A stretch of DNA of 24,486 nt from Davidsoniella eucalypti (taxonomy: Eukaryota > Ascomycota > Sordariomycetes > Microascales > Ceratocystidaceae): assembly GCA_004009845.1 (NCBI GenBank), contig RMBW01000226.1, positions 1 to 24,486 of the forward strand, read 5' to 3'. The position numbers were made by a program, and so were the translations under genes. The number at the start of each line of letters is the position of its first letter. Position 1 is the first letter of the stretch. The notes below the pieces were generated by a model that was not told the origin of the DNA, did no database searches, and saw only the letters and a program-made list of their open reading frames with translations. This document shows positions 8,531 through 18,889 of the stretch, piece after piece.

Positions 8531-11500
8531 ATGGGCGACATCAAAATTGACGTCAAGGCGTTCCACGAGCGCATCTCGCATTTTGCGGGTGTGTGGCGCA
8601 ACGACATGAGATCCAAGGATGCCGTTTTCAATGGAGCCTCATCGATTGCGATCGTGATGGGCAAGGCTGACGATACTGGCGATTTCCAGAAAAACAATGC
8701 CCTTCATGTATGTTACTGACCGCATCTGACTTCATCGCATTGCGACTTGAGCAGATTAATATCAAAATCCTGGACTGATACTAACAAATACACTCTAGTT
8801 CTGGCTGCTGGGCTACGAATTCCCTACTACTCTAATGCTGCTCACAACTGAGACTATCTACATCCTCACTACCGCCAAAAAAGGTACGAGACTGACATTG
8901 AAATCCTACATGCAGTGCAAATTTTGGTGTATGTACATTCTAACACTGAGTAGCCAAGCATCTCGAGCCCCTCAAGGATGGCCGTTTTCCCGTTGAAATC
9001 CTCGTGCGTGGAAAGGACGCCGCTGAAAACGAAAAGCTGTGGTCCAAGGTCACCGACGCCATAAAGGGCGCAGGCGTAAGTTGACGATTAAGTTCCGTAA
9101 AACTTACAATAAAGACCGGCTTGTTTGTACTAACGCAGCCTTGTTTACAGAAAAAACTCGGCGTTCTCACAAAAGACACATCACAAGGCCCCTTCGTTGA
9201 TGAGTGGAAGAAGACCCTCGATTCTGAGTGCAAGGATATCGAGCGGGTCGATATCGCGACAGCCCTCTCGACCTTTGCCTTCTCAGTCAAGGACGAAGCC
9301 GAACTGCGCGCCATGCGCACATCATCCAAGGCCTGCGTTGCCCTTATAACCCCCTTCCTATTGGACGAGATGTCGAATGTCCTTGACGAAGAGAAGAAGG
9401 TGAAGCACAGCACTCTCGCCAAGAAGGTCGAGAACAAGATCGAGGACAACAAGTTCTGGAAGACCGTGGAATTGCCAGACAAGTCCAAGATGCCTTCAGA
9501 TCTCGACCCGATGCAACTGGATTGGGTTGTTAATCCAACCATCCAGAGCGGCGGCAAGTACGATCTACGACTTGGCGCCGAGTCCAACGACGATAATCTT
9601 CACGCTGGAGTCATTGTCGCATCCATGGGTGTGCGTTATAAGTCGTACTGCTCATCGATTGCTCGCACTTACCTCATCGACCCGAATAAGAATCACGAAG
9701 CCAACTACAAGCTTTTGCACCAAATGCACAACACTGCCATGAAGGAGATCCGCGACGGTGTTGTCGCACGTGATGTATACAACGCAGTACTGAACCTGGT
9801 GAAGTCGAAGAAGCCTGGTATGGAAAAGCATATGCCGAAGAACATTGGCTATGGCCTGGGCCTAGAGACCCGTGATGCCACCTTGCTTCTCAATGCCAAG
9901 AACACCCGTGTTCTGAAGGACGGCATGACTCTGACTATCACTAGCGCGCTTTCCGATATCGAGAACCCTGTTGCTGAGGACAAGCAAAGCAAGAATTACT
10001 CCATGATGATCACTGACACCGTTCGTGTCACTGCCGCCGAGCCCATCATCTTCACTGTCGAAGCTCCATTGGAGGCAACTAAAACTTCCTTCTTCTTCAA
10101 GGACGACACTGCGGACCCTGCCCCTAAGAAGGAAAAGAAGGACTCGCGTGTTGGTGCCGTTGCAGCCAAGAACATCACCAAGACTAGACTTCGCTCAGAA
10201 CGCTCAACCCAGGTTGACGAAGAGTCTGAGAAGAAGAGACGCGAACATCAAAAAGAACTGGCCGCAAAGAAGCTCAAAGAGGGTCTTGCTAGATACTCTG
10301 AGGATACTTCTGGTGGCGATGGCGTAGAAGTCAAGCAGTTCAAGAAGTTTGAGTCCTATAAGCGCGATAACCAGATCCCCCCCAAATCCAAGGAGCTGCA
10401 GATTGTCGTCGACCAGAAGAACGCCACTATCGTTCTCCCCATCATGGGCCGTCCAGTACCGTTTCACATAAACACCATCAAAAATGTTAGTGTCACAGAT
10501 GAAGGTGATTTTGCTTTTCTGCGTATCAACTTCCTTTCCCCAGGCCAGGGTGTAGGTCGCAAAGATGACCAGCCGTTCGAAGATGCTACTGCCAACTTCA
10601 TTCGCAGTCTAAGCTTCCGGTCAGAAGATAAGGAGCGTTATGAGGAGATTGCTTCTGCGATATCCAACATGAAGCGTGATACAGCGAAGAAGGAACAGGC
10701 CAAGAAGGACATGGAGGATGTCGTAGAGCAAGACAAGCTTGTCGAGATCAGAAATCGCCGACCTCCCGTCCTTGACAACGTCTTTATCCGTCCCGCCATG
10801 GAGGGTAAGCGTGTGGCTGGCAAGATTGAGATTCATCAGAACGGTATTCGTTATGTGTCGCCTCTCAGCACACAACAACGTGTCGATATCCTGTTCTCCA
10901 ATATTCGCCATCTCTTCTTCCAGCCTTGTGACCACGAATTGATTGTCATTATCCACATTCACCTCAAGGATCCCATAATCGTTGGCAACAAAAAGAAGAC
11001 CAAGGATGTTCAGTTCTATAGAGAGGCAACTGATATTCAGTTTGACGAGACTGGCAACCGCAAACGCAAGTACAGATATGGCGATGAAGATGAGTTCGAG
11101 CAGGAGCAGGAAGAACGCCGTCGTCGTGCCGAGCTTGATCGCCTGTTCCAGATCTTCACTCAAAAGATTGCCGAGGCTGGCAAGAGCCACGGCCTGGAAG
11201 TTGATGCGCCAATGCGTGATATCGGTTTCCATGGTGTGCCGTTCCGCAGTAACGTGTTCATTCAACCGACAACGGACTGCTTGATGCAAGTGGTCGAGCC
11301 TCCGTTCATGGTTCTTACAATCGAAGATATTGAGATTGCCCATCTGGAACGTGTCCAATTCGGCCTCAAGAACTTTGATCTCGTGTTTGTCTTCAAGGAT
11401 TACACTCGTGCACCATACCACATTAACACCATTCCAGTTGAGTACCTCGAGCAGGTCAAGGATTGGCTGGATTCTGTCGACATTCTGTACAGTGAAGGTC

Positions 11501-11865
11501 CTCTCAACCTAAGCTGGGCTCCCATCATGAAGACAGTCACTACCAATACCCACCAGTTCTTCTTGGATGGTGGTTGGAGCTTCTTACAAGAGGACTCTGA
11601 TGCCGAAGGCGGCAGCGACGAATCCGAGGAAGAGTCCGCCTTTGAGATTGACGAGTCTGAGCTAGACGAGGCCTCTGAGAGCAGTGAAGAGGAATCGGAT
11701 TACGGCTCAAACGCGTCTGAAGATGAGGACTCGGAGGAAGATAGTGAAGAAGACGAGGGCGATGATTGGGATGAGCTTGAGCGCAAGGCCAAGCGTAAAG
11801 ATCGCGAGTCTAACGTATCAGATGACGAGGATCGTAGCTCCAATAACAAGAGACGTAGACGGTAG
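8531..11865 (+). CDS. SPT16: FACT complex subunit Spt16
   Basis: Spt16 is the large subunit of FACT, the histone chaperone that dismantles and rebuilds nucleosomes during transcription and replication in the nucleus. The four exons are 8531-8707, 8799-8883, 8954-9075 and 9151-11865. Introns use GTATGT, GTACGA and GTAAGT donors, with branch sites such as ATACTAAC (8779) and TACTAAC (9129). Splicing gives 1032 residues, matching the usual length of about 1000-1050. Order of parts: N-terminal aminopeptidase-like domain, pita-bread (M24-like) fold (about 180-450, with GVRYKSYCSSIARTYLIDP near 288), a charged linker, dimerisation and middle PH-type histone-binding domains (PVPFHINTIKN; YHINTIPVEYLEQVKDWLDS), then an acidic Asp/Glu/Ser tail from about residue 941 ending in a basic NNKRRRR likely to act as a nuclear signal. 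It converges with the CDC50 gene. Confidence 0.96.
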
Positions 11866-12868
11866 AAAGAGCAGTGCCAAAAAACAAAAAATCTTTTCTG
11901 TTAACACTCTTGTTTTTCTTTTTTTATTGGAGTGCTTAGAAAAGTCGTCTCAGTGGGCACATTTATTACTGTTGTTAACCTAATTCTTTCCATCCTTTTT
12001 TTTTGGTTTTACTTCCCCATTATTACACACATTATCAAGCAATTAGGCAGTACATTTTTTTTCCTCTCTCAATCACCCAGAGTTCTGGTTGTTATTTTCT
12101 TACTTGCCAATTTTTTTCTTTTTTATATCTTACTTTTCTCATGTATCGGATGTTTGGATAGTGTTGACTCAACCCCGTTTTTTTTTTCGTTTTGCTTTCT
12201 TTCATATCTTCTCTCCATTTAGCTCGTACTGTATGTTTTCCCATCTAGTTGGGAAAAGTTTAGGTTACTATGTATTCCATTTTTGTTAAATTTTCTTAAC
12301 TTTGCTTTATAGATACTTCGGTCAATTGGATATAAATACTTATTTCCTTGTTATTCTAGATTGTCCTGTCCATGTTTATTTGTATATATCACCGTGGAGT
12401 CGTATCAGGATCATCGTATTGCATAGTCAAGACACAAGGGGGGCTTCATGATGTGAAGAAGATATTGGCAAAAGTAAGCATAAAATTGACATAATGAATA
12501 ACACCCGATTGTGATAATAGCAAGAACAAAGATCTAACAAACAAAACAAAACAAAAAAAGAGAGAGAAACATGTGAATTGTCAAGCATTTAGACAAAAAC
12601 GTATAAGAAAAGACGGGCAGAACTAGGACATAAACCAACAATACAATCAACAAAAATTCAAGAAAGAAAAAAAAAATCATTAGTTCGGCTAGTTAGCTAG
12701 CGTGACAACATCTGATTCTACACTGCTTAGAGACTTCACAGTCTGATAGTTACTGCGAGATTTCATAGCCGATTCGGACCGCAGTGGTACATCCAGATGG
12801 TGATGGTAGCTACGACCATGCTGATCATGCCGTGTATCTTTTGGGTGATTGTCCCCAGACGAGGTACT
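11866..12868. other. Convergent 3' spacer between SPT16 and the CDC50-family gene
   Basis: The plus strand is strongly T/pyrimidine-rich from about 11920 to 12230 and becomes A/purine-rich from about 12450 to 12680. This is what two facing 3' UTRs would give, since each is T-rich in the sense of its own gene. Two T-rich open frames at about 11932-12289 encode Phe/Leu-rich peptides and are not genes. No terminator motif or RNA gene is visible. Confidence 0.5.
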
Positions 12869-14550
12869 CTAGGCCTCGCCTGGACGCATGTCACGACCAG
12901 AAGTAACGGCAGAACTACCCTTGGCACCGCTAGTAGTGGGGTTGTTCCAAGACAGATAGGTGTGGTCACCCAGCTTACGGGGATGGATGAGGTGAGTGAC
13001 GGTGAAGATGACACCGAGAACAATGCAAAGACCGCCAACAACGACGTAGACGATACCGAGGAAGGGGTTTTTGCCACCCATCACAGTGTGGGTAGTGATC
13101 AGGAACGACTTGGTGCCCTTGTAGACGCTAGAGGGGAAGTCTATGGTAGGGGCTGTTAGTATATAGATATCCAAAAGGTGATATCTAGAGTACGCATTGT
13201 AGATTTTATGGATACTTACTGTCGTTGATGGTGATTTCGTAAGTGCCCTTTGCCATGGACGCGGTGTCGTTGCGCTGGTATAGCTTGCTAAACTCGGGAA
13301 GACCAGCGGTACGCATCCAGACCTGGAAAGCCTGCCAGTTCTTGGGATTGGGTGGCTTAGTGGTGTTGCTGTAGCCATCGGGGAACAGCTTTGCCCAGTT
13401 GGGAGGAGGGGCGATGGCGCTAAGGTCGTAGGAAGTCTCGCCGTACAGCTCGCTATCGGAACCCCAGGCAATGTTGGAGTTGTTGTTCATGGCGTACTCT
13501 TGTTGAGTGTCGGAGTTGAGGTAGTAAGGCGAGGTGAAGGTGTCGTTGAACATTGAGTTCGCAATCAGACCACAGGGGTAGTACGGCTTGCCGCTGCCAT
13601 CGAGACGCAGAGGATCACAGTCGGAGCTCTTGATTGTCGAGGCACTAACGGCATTGCCCTTTAGTTGATCGGCATCGAACGAGGAAACATAGCGACGGTG
13701 GTTTTGGTAAAAGTTGGTGAGGTAGTAGTAGAACAGGACGGGCGCGCCAAAGTCTTCGGGCAGAGTGAACTGGATCTTGCACTGGATAGTGTCGTTCTGC
13801 AGAACGCCGTAGTCATACTGGTGGGAGATGTTGGTTTGGCGCGACCACTTGGCATTGACGGAGCCAGACGAAGAGCCCTTGAAGGAGGTGTGGATCAAGG
13901 ATGAATTGATAGCGACCATTTCATCAGTACTGTTTGTGAGGGGCGCAGCGGTGCTGCAATCGGTGTAGTCGATGCGAATCGATTGGACCTATAGCAAGCG
14001 ATTAATTGTGAGCATAGATGCGACAGAGGGATTGATAAGGCGATAGTGAGTGCGTACCTGGGAGCTAGCATAGAGAAGGACGCCACCGATAGGCGCAAAG
14101 ATAACGCCGATGACAAAGAACAGCGGCAAAACCGTCTTAGGGGTCAGAATTGGTCTATGAGTAAAGCAATGACGTTAGTCAGATCTGGTCCAGACGGAGC
14201 CGGTATGGAAGCCCGAAGGTTCCGGGGGTGGGGGCAGATGTGGCCAATCGGAGGCCGGAAGAGCGGCCGGCAGTGATACTGGGAGCGGAGGAGAGACGGA
14301 GAGAGAGGGGACATACTGCCAGGCCTTCAATCTTTGTTGACGGAAGGCGGTGTCTGTGATCAATGTTAGTATTGGCAGCATTCATGATGCTGATTGTGAA
14401 GACAGCTGAAGTGGCGATGCGACGGGATAGCGCGATCGGACGGGGCGGAAAGGGCGGCTTACTGGCGGGCCGCCGACTCTTCTTCTTCTCAGTCTTTAGC
14501 GAGTCATCGCGAGAGTCTATCGATGTAGAATCCTGTTGCGCGTCAGGCAT
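12869..14550 (-). CDS. Cdc50/Lem3-family P4-ATPase flippase subunit
   Basis: Cdc50/Lem3 proteins are beta subunits of P4-ATPase lipid flippases; they help fold, export and run pumps that move phospholipids to the cytosolic leaflet of Golgi, endosome and plasma membranes. Exons on the minus strand are 14550-14463, 14353-14317, 14154-14058, 13988-13220 and 13140-12869. Donors are GTAAGC, GTATGT, GTACGC and GTAAGT, and phases close to 420 residues. Family marks: TAFRQQRLKAWQPILTPKTV before the first membrane helix (about 48-70), then IGGVLLYASSQV and IRIDYTDC, a large lumenal domain with NxT/NxS glycosylation sites and cysteines (KPYYPCGLIANSMFNDTF; NWQAFQVWMRTA), and a second helix at about 357-380 after NPFLG. 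The 37-nt second exon explains why no continuous frame covers the N-terminus. Which paralogue it matches (Cdc50, Lem3 or Crf1) is undecided. Confidence 0.94.
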
Positions 14551-15861
14551 GATGATGCTGGCAGGTGACGATCGAGCTAGCGATCGAGAAGCCGAGGGGG
14601 CTCTTCAGAAAAAAGACAGTGGCGATGAAGACCGAAAGATATAGAGGATCGCTCGCTATTGAATAGAGCGACTGGAAAATCGTGAAAATGGAAGAAAAAT
14701 AGAGGAAAGAGATATGAAAGGAAAGACAAAAGACGTGGCCCAGAGAATTCAGAGAAAAAAAGCACTGGCAAACTTGTTTCAACGATCTCGTACTTGACTC
14801 GATTCGTCGGCGATAATTCTTGACGGGAGGAACACAAGCAGAGGCAGACGTATTGAATATTGTGAGAAAAGTATAGAAAAATGACGAGCAGGCTTAGTTT
14901 GCAGCAATAGTCGAATAATTTGCTAGGTAAATCCCCAGCACTGGTTAGAGGCTTCGTCAGCGCAAGCCAAAAAAGCACAGGTGCCAAATGGGTTCAAGCC
15001 TAGAAGAGCTAGAACGCAAGCAAGCGAAAGTATGTTCACTGTACTATAAAAACAGACAAAACAGATCCGGTGGGCGAAGCACGAGGCAGCGGAGGCAAGA
15101 TAGTGCAGTAAATAAAGTAATTGGGTCAATGCAAGCAAGGAGAAGTGAAGGGTGGAACAAAAGACCCGTTCGAGCAGTTCGATGACCGACTTACTGGGCA
15201 AGGCGCTATAGTGCGAAATCTACAGAACAATAGGTGTACAAGTGTACTTCACCCGAGTTTTTCGCGAATAGTGGCTGAGCACTGCCGAAGGTGCGACTTG
15301 TCTGAAATTTGAAGAATAGCCAGAAAAGGGATAACCCAAGCTTTTAGATTCAATGCGATGTTCACGCACCACATGCCACTCCAATTAGTTAGAGAGCGAG
15401 CTGTCACTGTCTCTGCTACTGCCGCAGAAGCTGATTGCTACACAAAGCTTCGATATGATGCGGTCGTACACTGTGGCTCGACCATGATTGGCAACTATTA
15501 TTACTACAGCCCTTGTCTTTTGCTTGTTTGATCCTCAAGCAAATCGTTAGCAATGAGCCTGTGCACAATTTTCCCATGTCCCAAAACAAACATGCACAAA
15601 TAATTATGCAACGAACAAACCTTTCCACATTTTCCCCATACTTTTCATATAACCGATGATCCGCCGTAGCCAATGATTGTGCCTGAATTATTACTTGAGC
15701 CTTCCTCGAGCAAGCAATTGTTGAAGTCGTGATAGCATCGAAAGACCTCACAGGCCGGCTGGCGAAATATCACAAGCTGCGAGGCCCCGATCTGTGAATT
15801 TCCCACTACCCACAACCTTTCCTCTTTCTTTGCTGCTGACACATTGGCAAATTGCACTCCA
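14551..15861. other. Divergent promoter region between CDC50-family and complex I 24-kDa genes
   Basis: About 1.3 kb without a convincing gene. The CDC50 side (14640-14760) is purine-rich on the plus strand, i.e. pyrimidine-rich in the sense of that gene, as in a fungal 5' leader. Several open frames of 60 to 136 codons cross this region on both strands, but none resembles a known family or has splice partners. Confidence 0.5.
15670..15674 (+). promoter_or_regulatory. CCAAT box upstream of the complex I 24-kDa gene
   Basis: CCAAT lies 188 bp upstream of the start codon. Further copies occur at 15381-15385 and, reversed as ATTGG, at 15487-15491. CCAAT is the binding site of the fungal HAP complex, which controls many respiratory genes. 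That this copy is used is inference, since the pentamer is common by chance. Confidence 0.3.
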
Positions 15862-16974
15862 ATGGCTTCCAAATTGTCTCTGGCCCGGTTTGCCGTGCGC
15901 CCAACAAGCATCGCCAGACCTCGCGCCGCTCCTATTGCCGTTGCCGTTGCCGCTCGGTCTAGCCATACACTGAATGTGGTATGTTTCTACCGATCTTCTA
16001 CATCACATATCCCGTCTCTACCGATCCAATTGCCCGCAACAGCTGGTCTAGAAGCCCGTATCTTCGATTCTACCCTGACAGCTTCAACTAGCTCCATCGA
16101 AGCAATCCACAAGCTTCATATCCCAAGACCCTCTTCCCCCCGATTGTAGAGTCTTAGCACCCACTACATCGTGGAATTCTGTGCTATGGATAAGTTTGAC
16201 AATAGACTAACCGCAAAACAATGGCCGTTACTTAGCACCGCACGACACTCGAGAACAACCCGGATATTCCCTTCAAGTTCAACGCCGAGAATAAAAAGGT
16301 TATCCAGAAGATCCTCAAAAAGTACCCCCCGCAGTACAAGAAGGCGGCCGTGATGCCTATTCTCGATCTTGGCCAGCGCCAGGCCGGCTTCACCAGCATC
16401 AGCGTCATGAACGAGGTCGCCAGATTACTCGATATGCCACCTAGTCGTGTGTATGAAGTCGCTTCTTTCTACACCATGTACAACCGCACGCCCGTCGGAA
16501 AGTTCTTTGTTCAAGCTTGCACAACTGTACGTATAAAATATCGGCGAAATGCCCCAAGGCGTTCAATTGCGCCGCCTTCAAAGGAAATAAAATACACTAA
16601 CACGCTACTATCAGACTCCCTGTAAGCTCGGTGGCTGCGGCAGTGACAAGATCGTGACAGCTATCAAGGATCACCTGGGCATCGACCAGGGCGACACGAC
16701 TGCAGACGGCCTCTTCTCTTTCCTCGAGGTTGAATGCTTGGGTGCATGTGTAAATGCGCCAATGGTCCAAATCAACGACGAATACTACGAGGACTTGACC
16801 CCGGAGACCATGGTCAAGGTCCTAGACGGTCTGAAGGCCACCGCTCTTGATCCCTCAGCTAAAGCGCCCAAGGCCGGTCCCCAAAGCGGTCGCCAAACTT
16901 GTGAAAACTCGGCAGGCTTGACATCGCTCACTACGAAACCGTGGAGTAAGGAAACTACGCGCGCCGACCTATAA
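15862..16974 (+). CDS. NADH:ubiquinone oxidoreductase (complex I) 24-kDa subunit
   Basis: This is the NDUFV2/NuoE homologue, which carries the [2Fe-2S] cluster N1a in the peripheral arm of mitochondrial complex I. Exons are 15862-15978, 16236-16526 and 16615-16974; introns have GTATGT and GTACGT donors, branch GACTAAC (about 16205) and CACTAAC, and TTAG/CAG acceptors. The product has 255 residues. The first 35-40 are rich in Arg, Ala and Ser with no acidic residue, as in a mitochondrial presequence. The mature part starts near HRTTLENNPDIPFKF and contains YPPQYKKAAVMPILDLGQRQ. Cluster ligands are Cys134 and Cys139 (QACTTTPC) and Cys177 and Cys181 (ECLGACVNAP). The tail GPQSGRQTCENSAGLTSL is typical of the family. 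It converges with the kelch gene. Confidence 0.95.
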
Positions 16975-17278
16975 TGGGGTCATGTATACAGCACCTCGAG
17001 ATTATCATATATTGTTATCGGGAGCCAGCACCATCATCAGCAGCACAGACTTACTTGACACATCAATGGCAGCCACAGTAGAACAACAGACAGAGGTAGA
17101 TAGTTACTCTTGTACATATAAATACGATCAGATAATCACCATCTCAGAGACCAATATGTAAACATAAGTGCAAGCATGAAAACAGAAAAAAAAAATATCA
17201 TCATGGTCGTATCGTATCAAACCAAAACCTAGCGAAAACATGAAAAAGAAACAATGAAGATAGAAAGAAACCAGAAAA
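16975..17278. other. Convergent 3' spacer between complex I subunit and kelch genes
   Basis: About 300 bp without coding signs. The half next to the kelch stop (from about 17155) is A-rich on the plus strand, hence T-rich in the sense of that gene, which fits its 3' UTR. Confidence 0.45.
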
Positions 17279-18889
17279 TTACTCCAGGCGGAAGATCCAC
17301 CCATCACCTAAGCGGTTGTTGTTGGTGTCTAAACCGCCCCAGAGCATGATACCATTGGGCTCGATCTGAGCGATAGGCGCGGCATCCATCCAACCTCTAG
17401 GAGCAGGCAACTCATCAGACTCGTCATCATCAAACGGACTAATGTTGACTTGGGACCATTTACCCTCGGTCAACTTTCCATTCTTCACAACCGGGACTTG
17501 GAACACCCACACATCACTGAAGAACTTGCCTGCACCAGCGTGTCCCTTGCTACTAGCCTCTCCCTCGCCCATGAACAGGACCAGTGTCTCTCTACCACTG
17601 GGCGCTAGCGATATCAACCTCGTCACACTGCGCGGCGAAGGCCACGGGCTATCGATCAATGGCAGACCGGCAGAGTCCAGAGGCTGAGTCAGCGTGACCC
17701 ATTCGCTCGTAGCCTTGAGCATCGGCTCGAGGCTGGAGCGGTCTTCACCCAGTGTCAACACATCAATCTGTCCACCAACCTCGCTTTTCCCGTCGAACCC
17801 GCCGAAACGGAACAACTTGTTTCCACTCGCACACAACGCCGCGCCACCACGAGGAGCACCGGGCGCTGTAGGCAACTGCGTCCACACACAACTGCGTACA
17901 TCAAAAGCCCATACATCTGCAGCGCGCTGACCTGCGCCAGCCAGACATCCGCCGTGGATGACAAAAGTACCGAAGCCCTCATCATCCTCGTCCGTAGCTT
18001 TGGCGGCGATGTTGCCTACTATGGGAGACTGCGGTGTGCCAACGTCGGCGCTATCGCCAGCTGCCCATTCAGCCCATGTCTTGGTGCGCTTGAGACCGAG
18101 TGGCTTGAAATCGCGAGGTGATGTGAAAGAGGTCGCGCCGTGATAGCTGCGTGGGGATGGCCGGGGTACGATCAGAGCGCCGGGGGCGGGAGAGGCCGGG
18201 TCAAGGTAGGTCCAGCGGCCAACCCGTGTGTCGTAAATCCAGACACGACCGCCTTCATCGAGAGGGATCATGGCGGGTCCGCCGCGGCCGCCAAACATGA
18301 AGATGCGCTTGCCGATGACGACAGTAGCATGCCCAACTCGCGCGGCAGGGACGTCGTCCAGCTCGGGGAACTCTTCAATCGCCTTGCCTTTGCCCTTGTC
18401 CTGAGCCGTAAGTTTCTTTGTAGAAGAATCTAGAGGAACGTCTGAGAGATTGCTAGCAGCGTCATTAAATTCGTTCTCCGACTCCGTTTCGGAGACGCCG
18501 GAGCCCTCGTCATCAGTCAACACATCCTTGGCCGGCTTAGACTTCTGCTTCCCGGATCCGGCAGGCTTAGGCTCGGCTTCCGGAGCCTCGACGATTGGCT
18601 GAGCGGGAACGCGGAAGTAATCAGCCGATGCGCCGCTATAAGGCAAGTTTATCACGTGCATACTATTGTCTACTGGCTCTCTAGGCGTCAGCTCGCCGCC
18701 AAAGATATATGCCGAACCCCCAATTACATTAACCGAGTGTGACGATCTAGGAAGCGATGGAACGCCATCGATCTTCTCCCAGGTGCCATTCACACTGCGT
18801 GTGGGCAGCGACGGCAGCGACGGAAGGTTTTGGGGAAGAGACTGCAAGATATCGGTGGTCCGACGCTTTAGAGCGGCAAAGGACTGCAT
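17279..18889 (-). CDS. Kelch-repeat beta-propeller protein
   Basis: A 536-residue single-exon protein built from about six kelch blades, a protein-interaction propeller fold. Blade signatures are PRSSHSVNVIGGSAYIFGGE (48-66), ARVGHATVVIGKRIFMFGGR (183-202), PSPRSYHGATSF (244-255) with FVIHGGC (309-315), PRGGAALCASGNKLFRFGG (346-364), SPRSVTRLIS (418-427) with LVLFMGEGE, and PAPRGWMDAAPI (495-506) with GIMLWGGLD. A low-complexity insert rich in Glu, Ser, Lys and Pro (about 101-180) separates blades one and two and is probably disordered. The chosen start is the first ATG in frame (MQSFAALKRRTTDILQ); codons above it have no ATG. The molecular role is unknown: kelch proteins include enzymes, actin binders and ubiquitin-ligase adaptors, and no second domain is present to decide. 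Confidence 0.9.
   Translation of the reverse strand: MQSFAALKRRTTDILQSLPQNLPSLPSLPTRSVNGTWEKIDGVPSLPRSSHSVNVIGGSAYIFGGELTPREPVDNSMHVINLPYSGASADYFRVPAQPIVEAPEAEPKPAGSGKQKSKPAKDVLTDDEGSGVSETESENEFNDAASNLSDVPLDSSTKKLTAQDKGKGKAIEEFPELDDVPAARVGHATVVIGKRIFMFGGRGGPAMIPLDEGGRVWIYDTRVGRWTYLDPASPAPGALIVPRPSPRSYHGATSFTSPRDFKPLGLKRTKTWAEWAAGDSADVGTPQSPIVGNIAAKATDEDDEGFGTFVIHGGCLAGAGQRAADVWAFDVRSCVWTQLPTAPGAPRGGAALCASGNKLFRFGGFDGKSEVGGQIDVLTLGEDRSSLEPMLKATSEWVTLTQPLDSAGLPLIDSPWPSPRSVTRLISLAPSGRETLVLFMGEGEASSKGHAGAGKFFSDVWVFQVPVVKNGKLTEGKWSQVNISPFDDDESDELPAPRGWMDAAPIAQIEPNGIMLWGGLDTNNNRLGDGWIFRLE

Noticed and set aside
8545..8560. A full TGACGTCA palindrome at the start of SPT16
   Set aside because: It lies inside the first coding exon (IDVKAF), where the codons explain it. 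I do not treat it as a regulatory site.
10621..11421. A 266-codon minus-strand open frame within SPT16
   Set aside because: It is the antisense shadow of the Spt16 middle domain, whose identity is clear in the plus frame.
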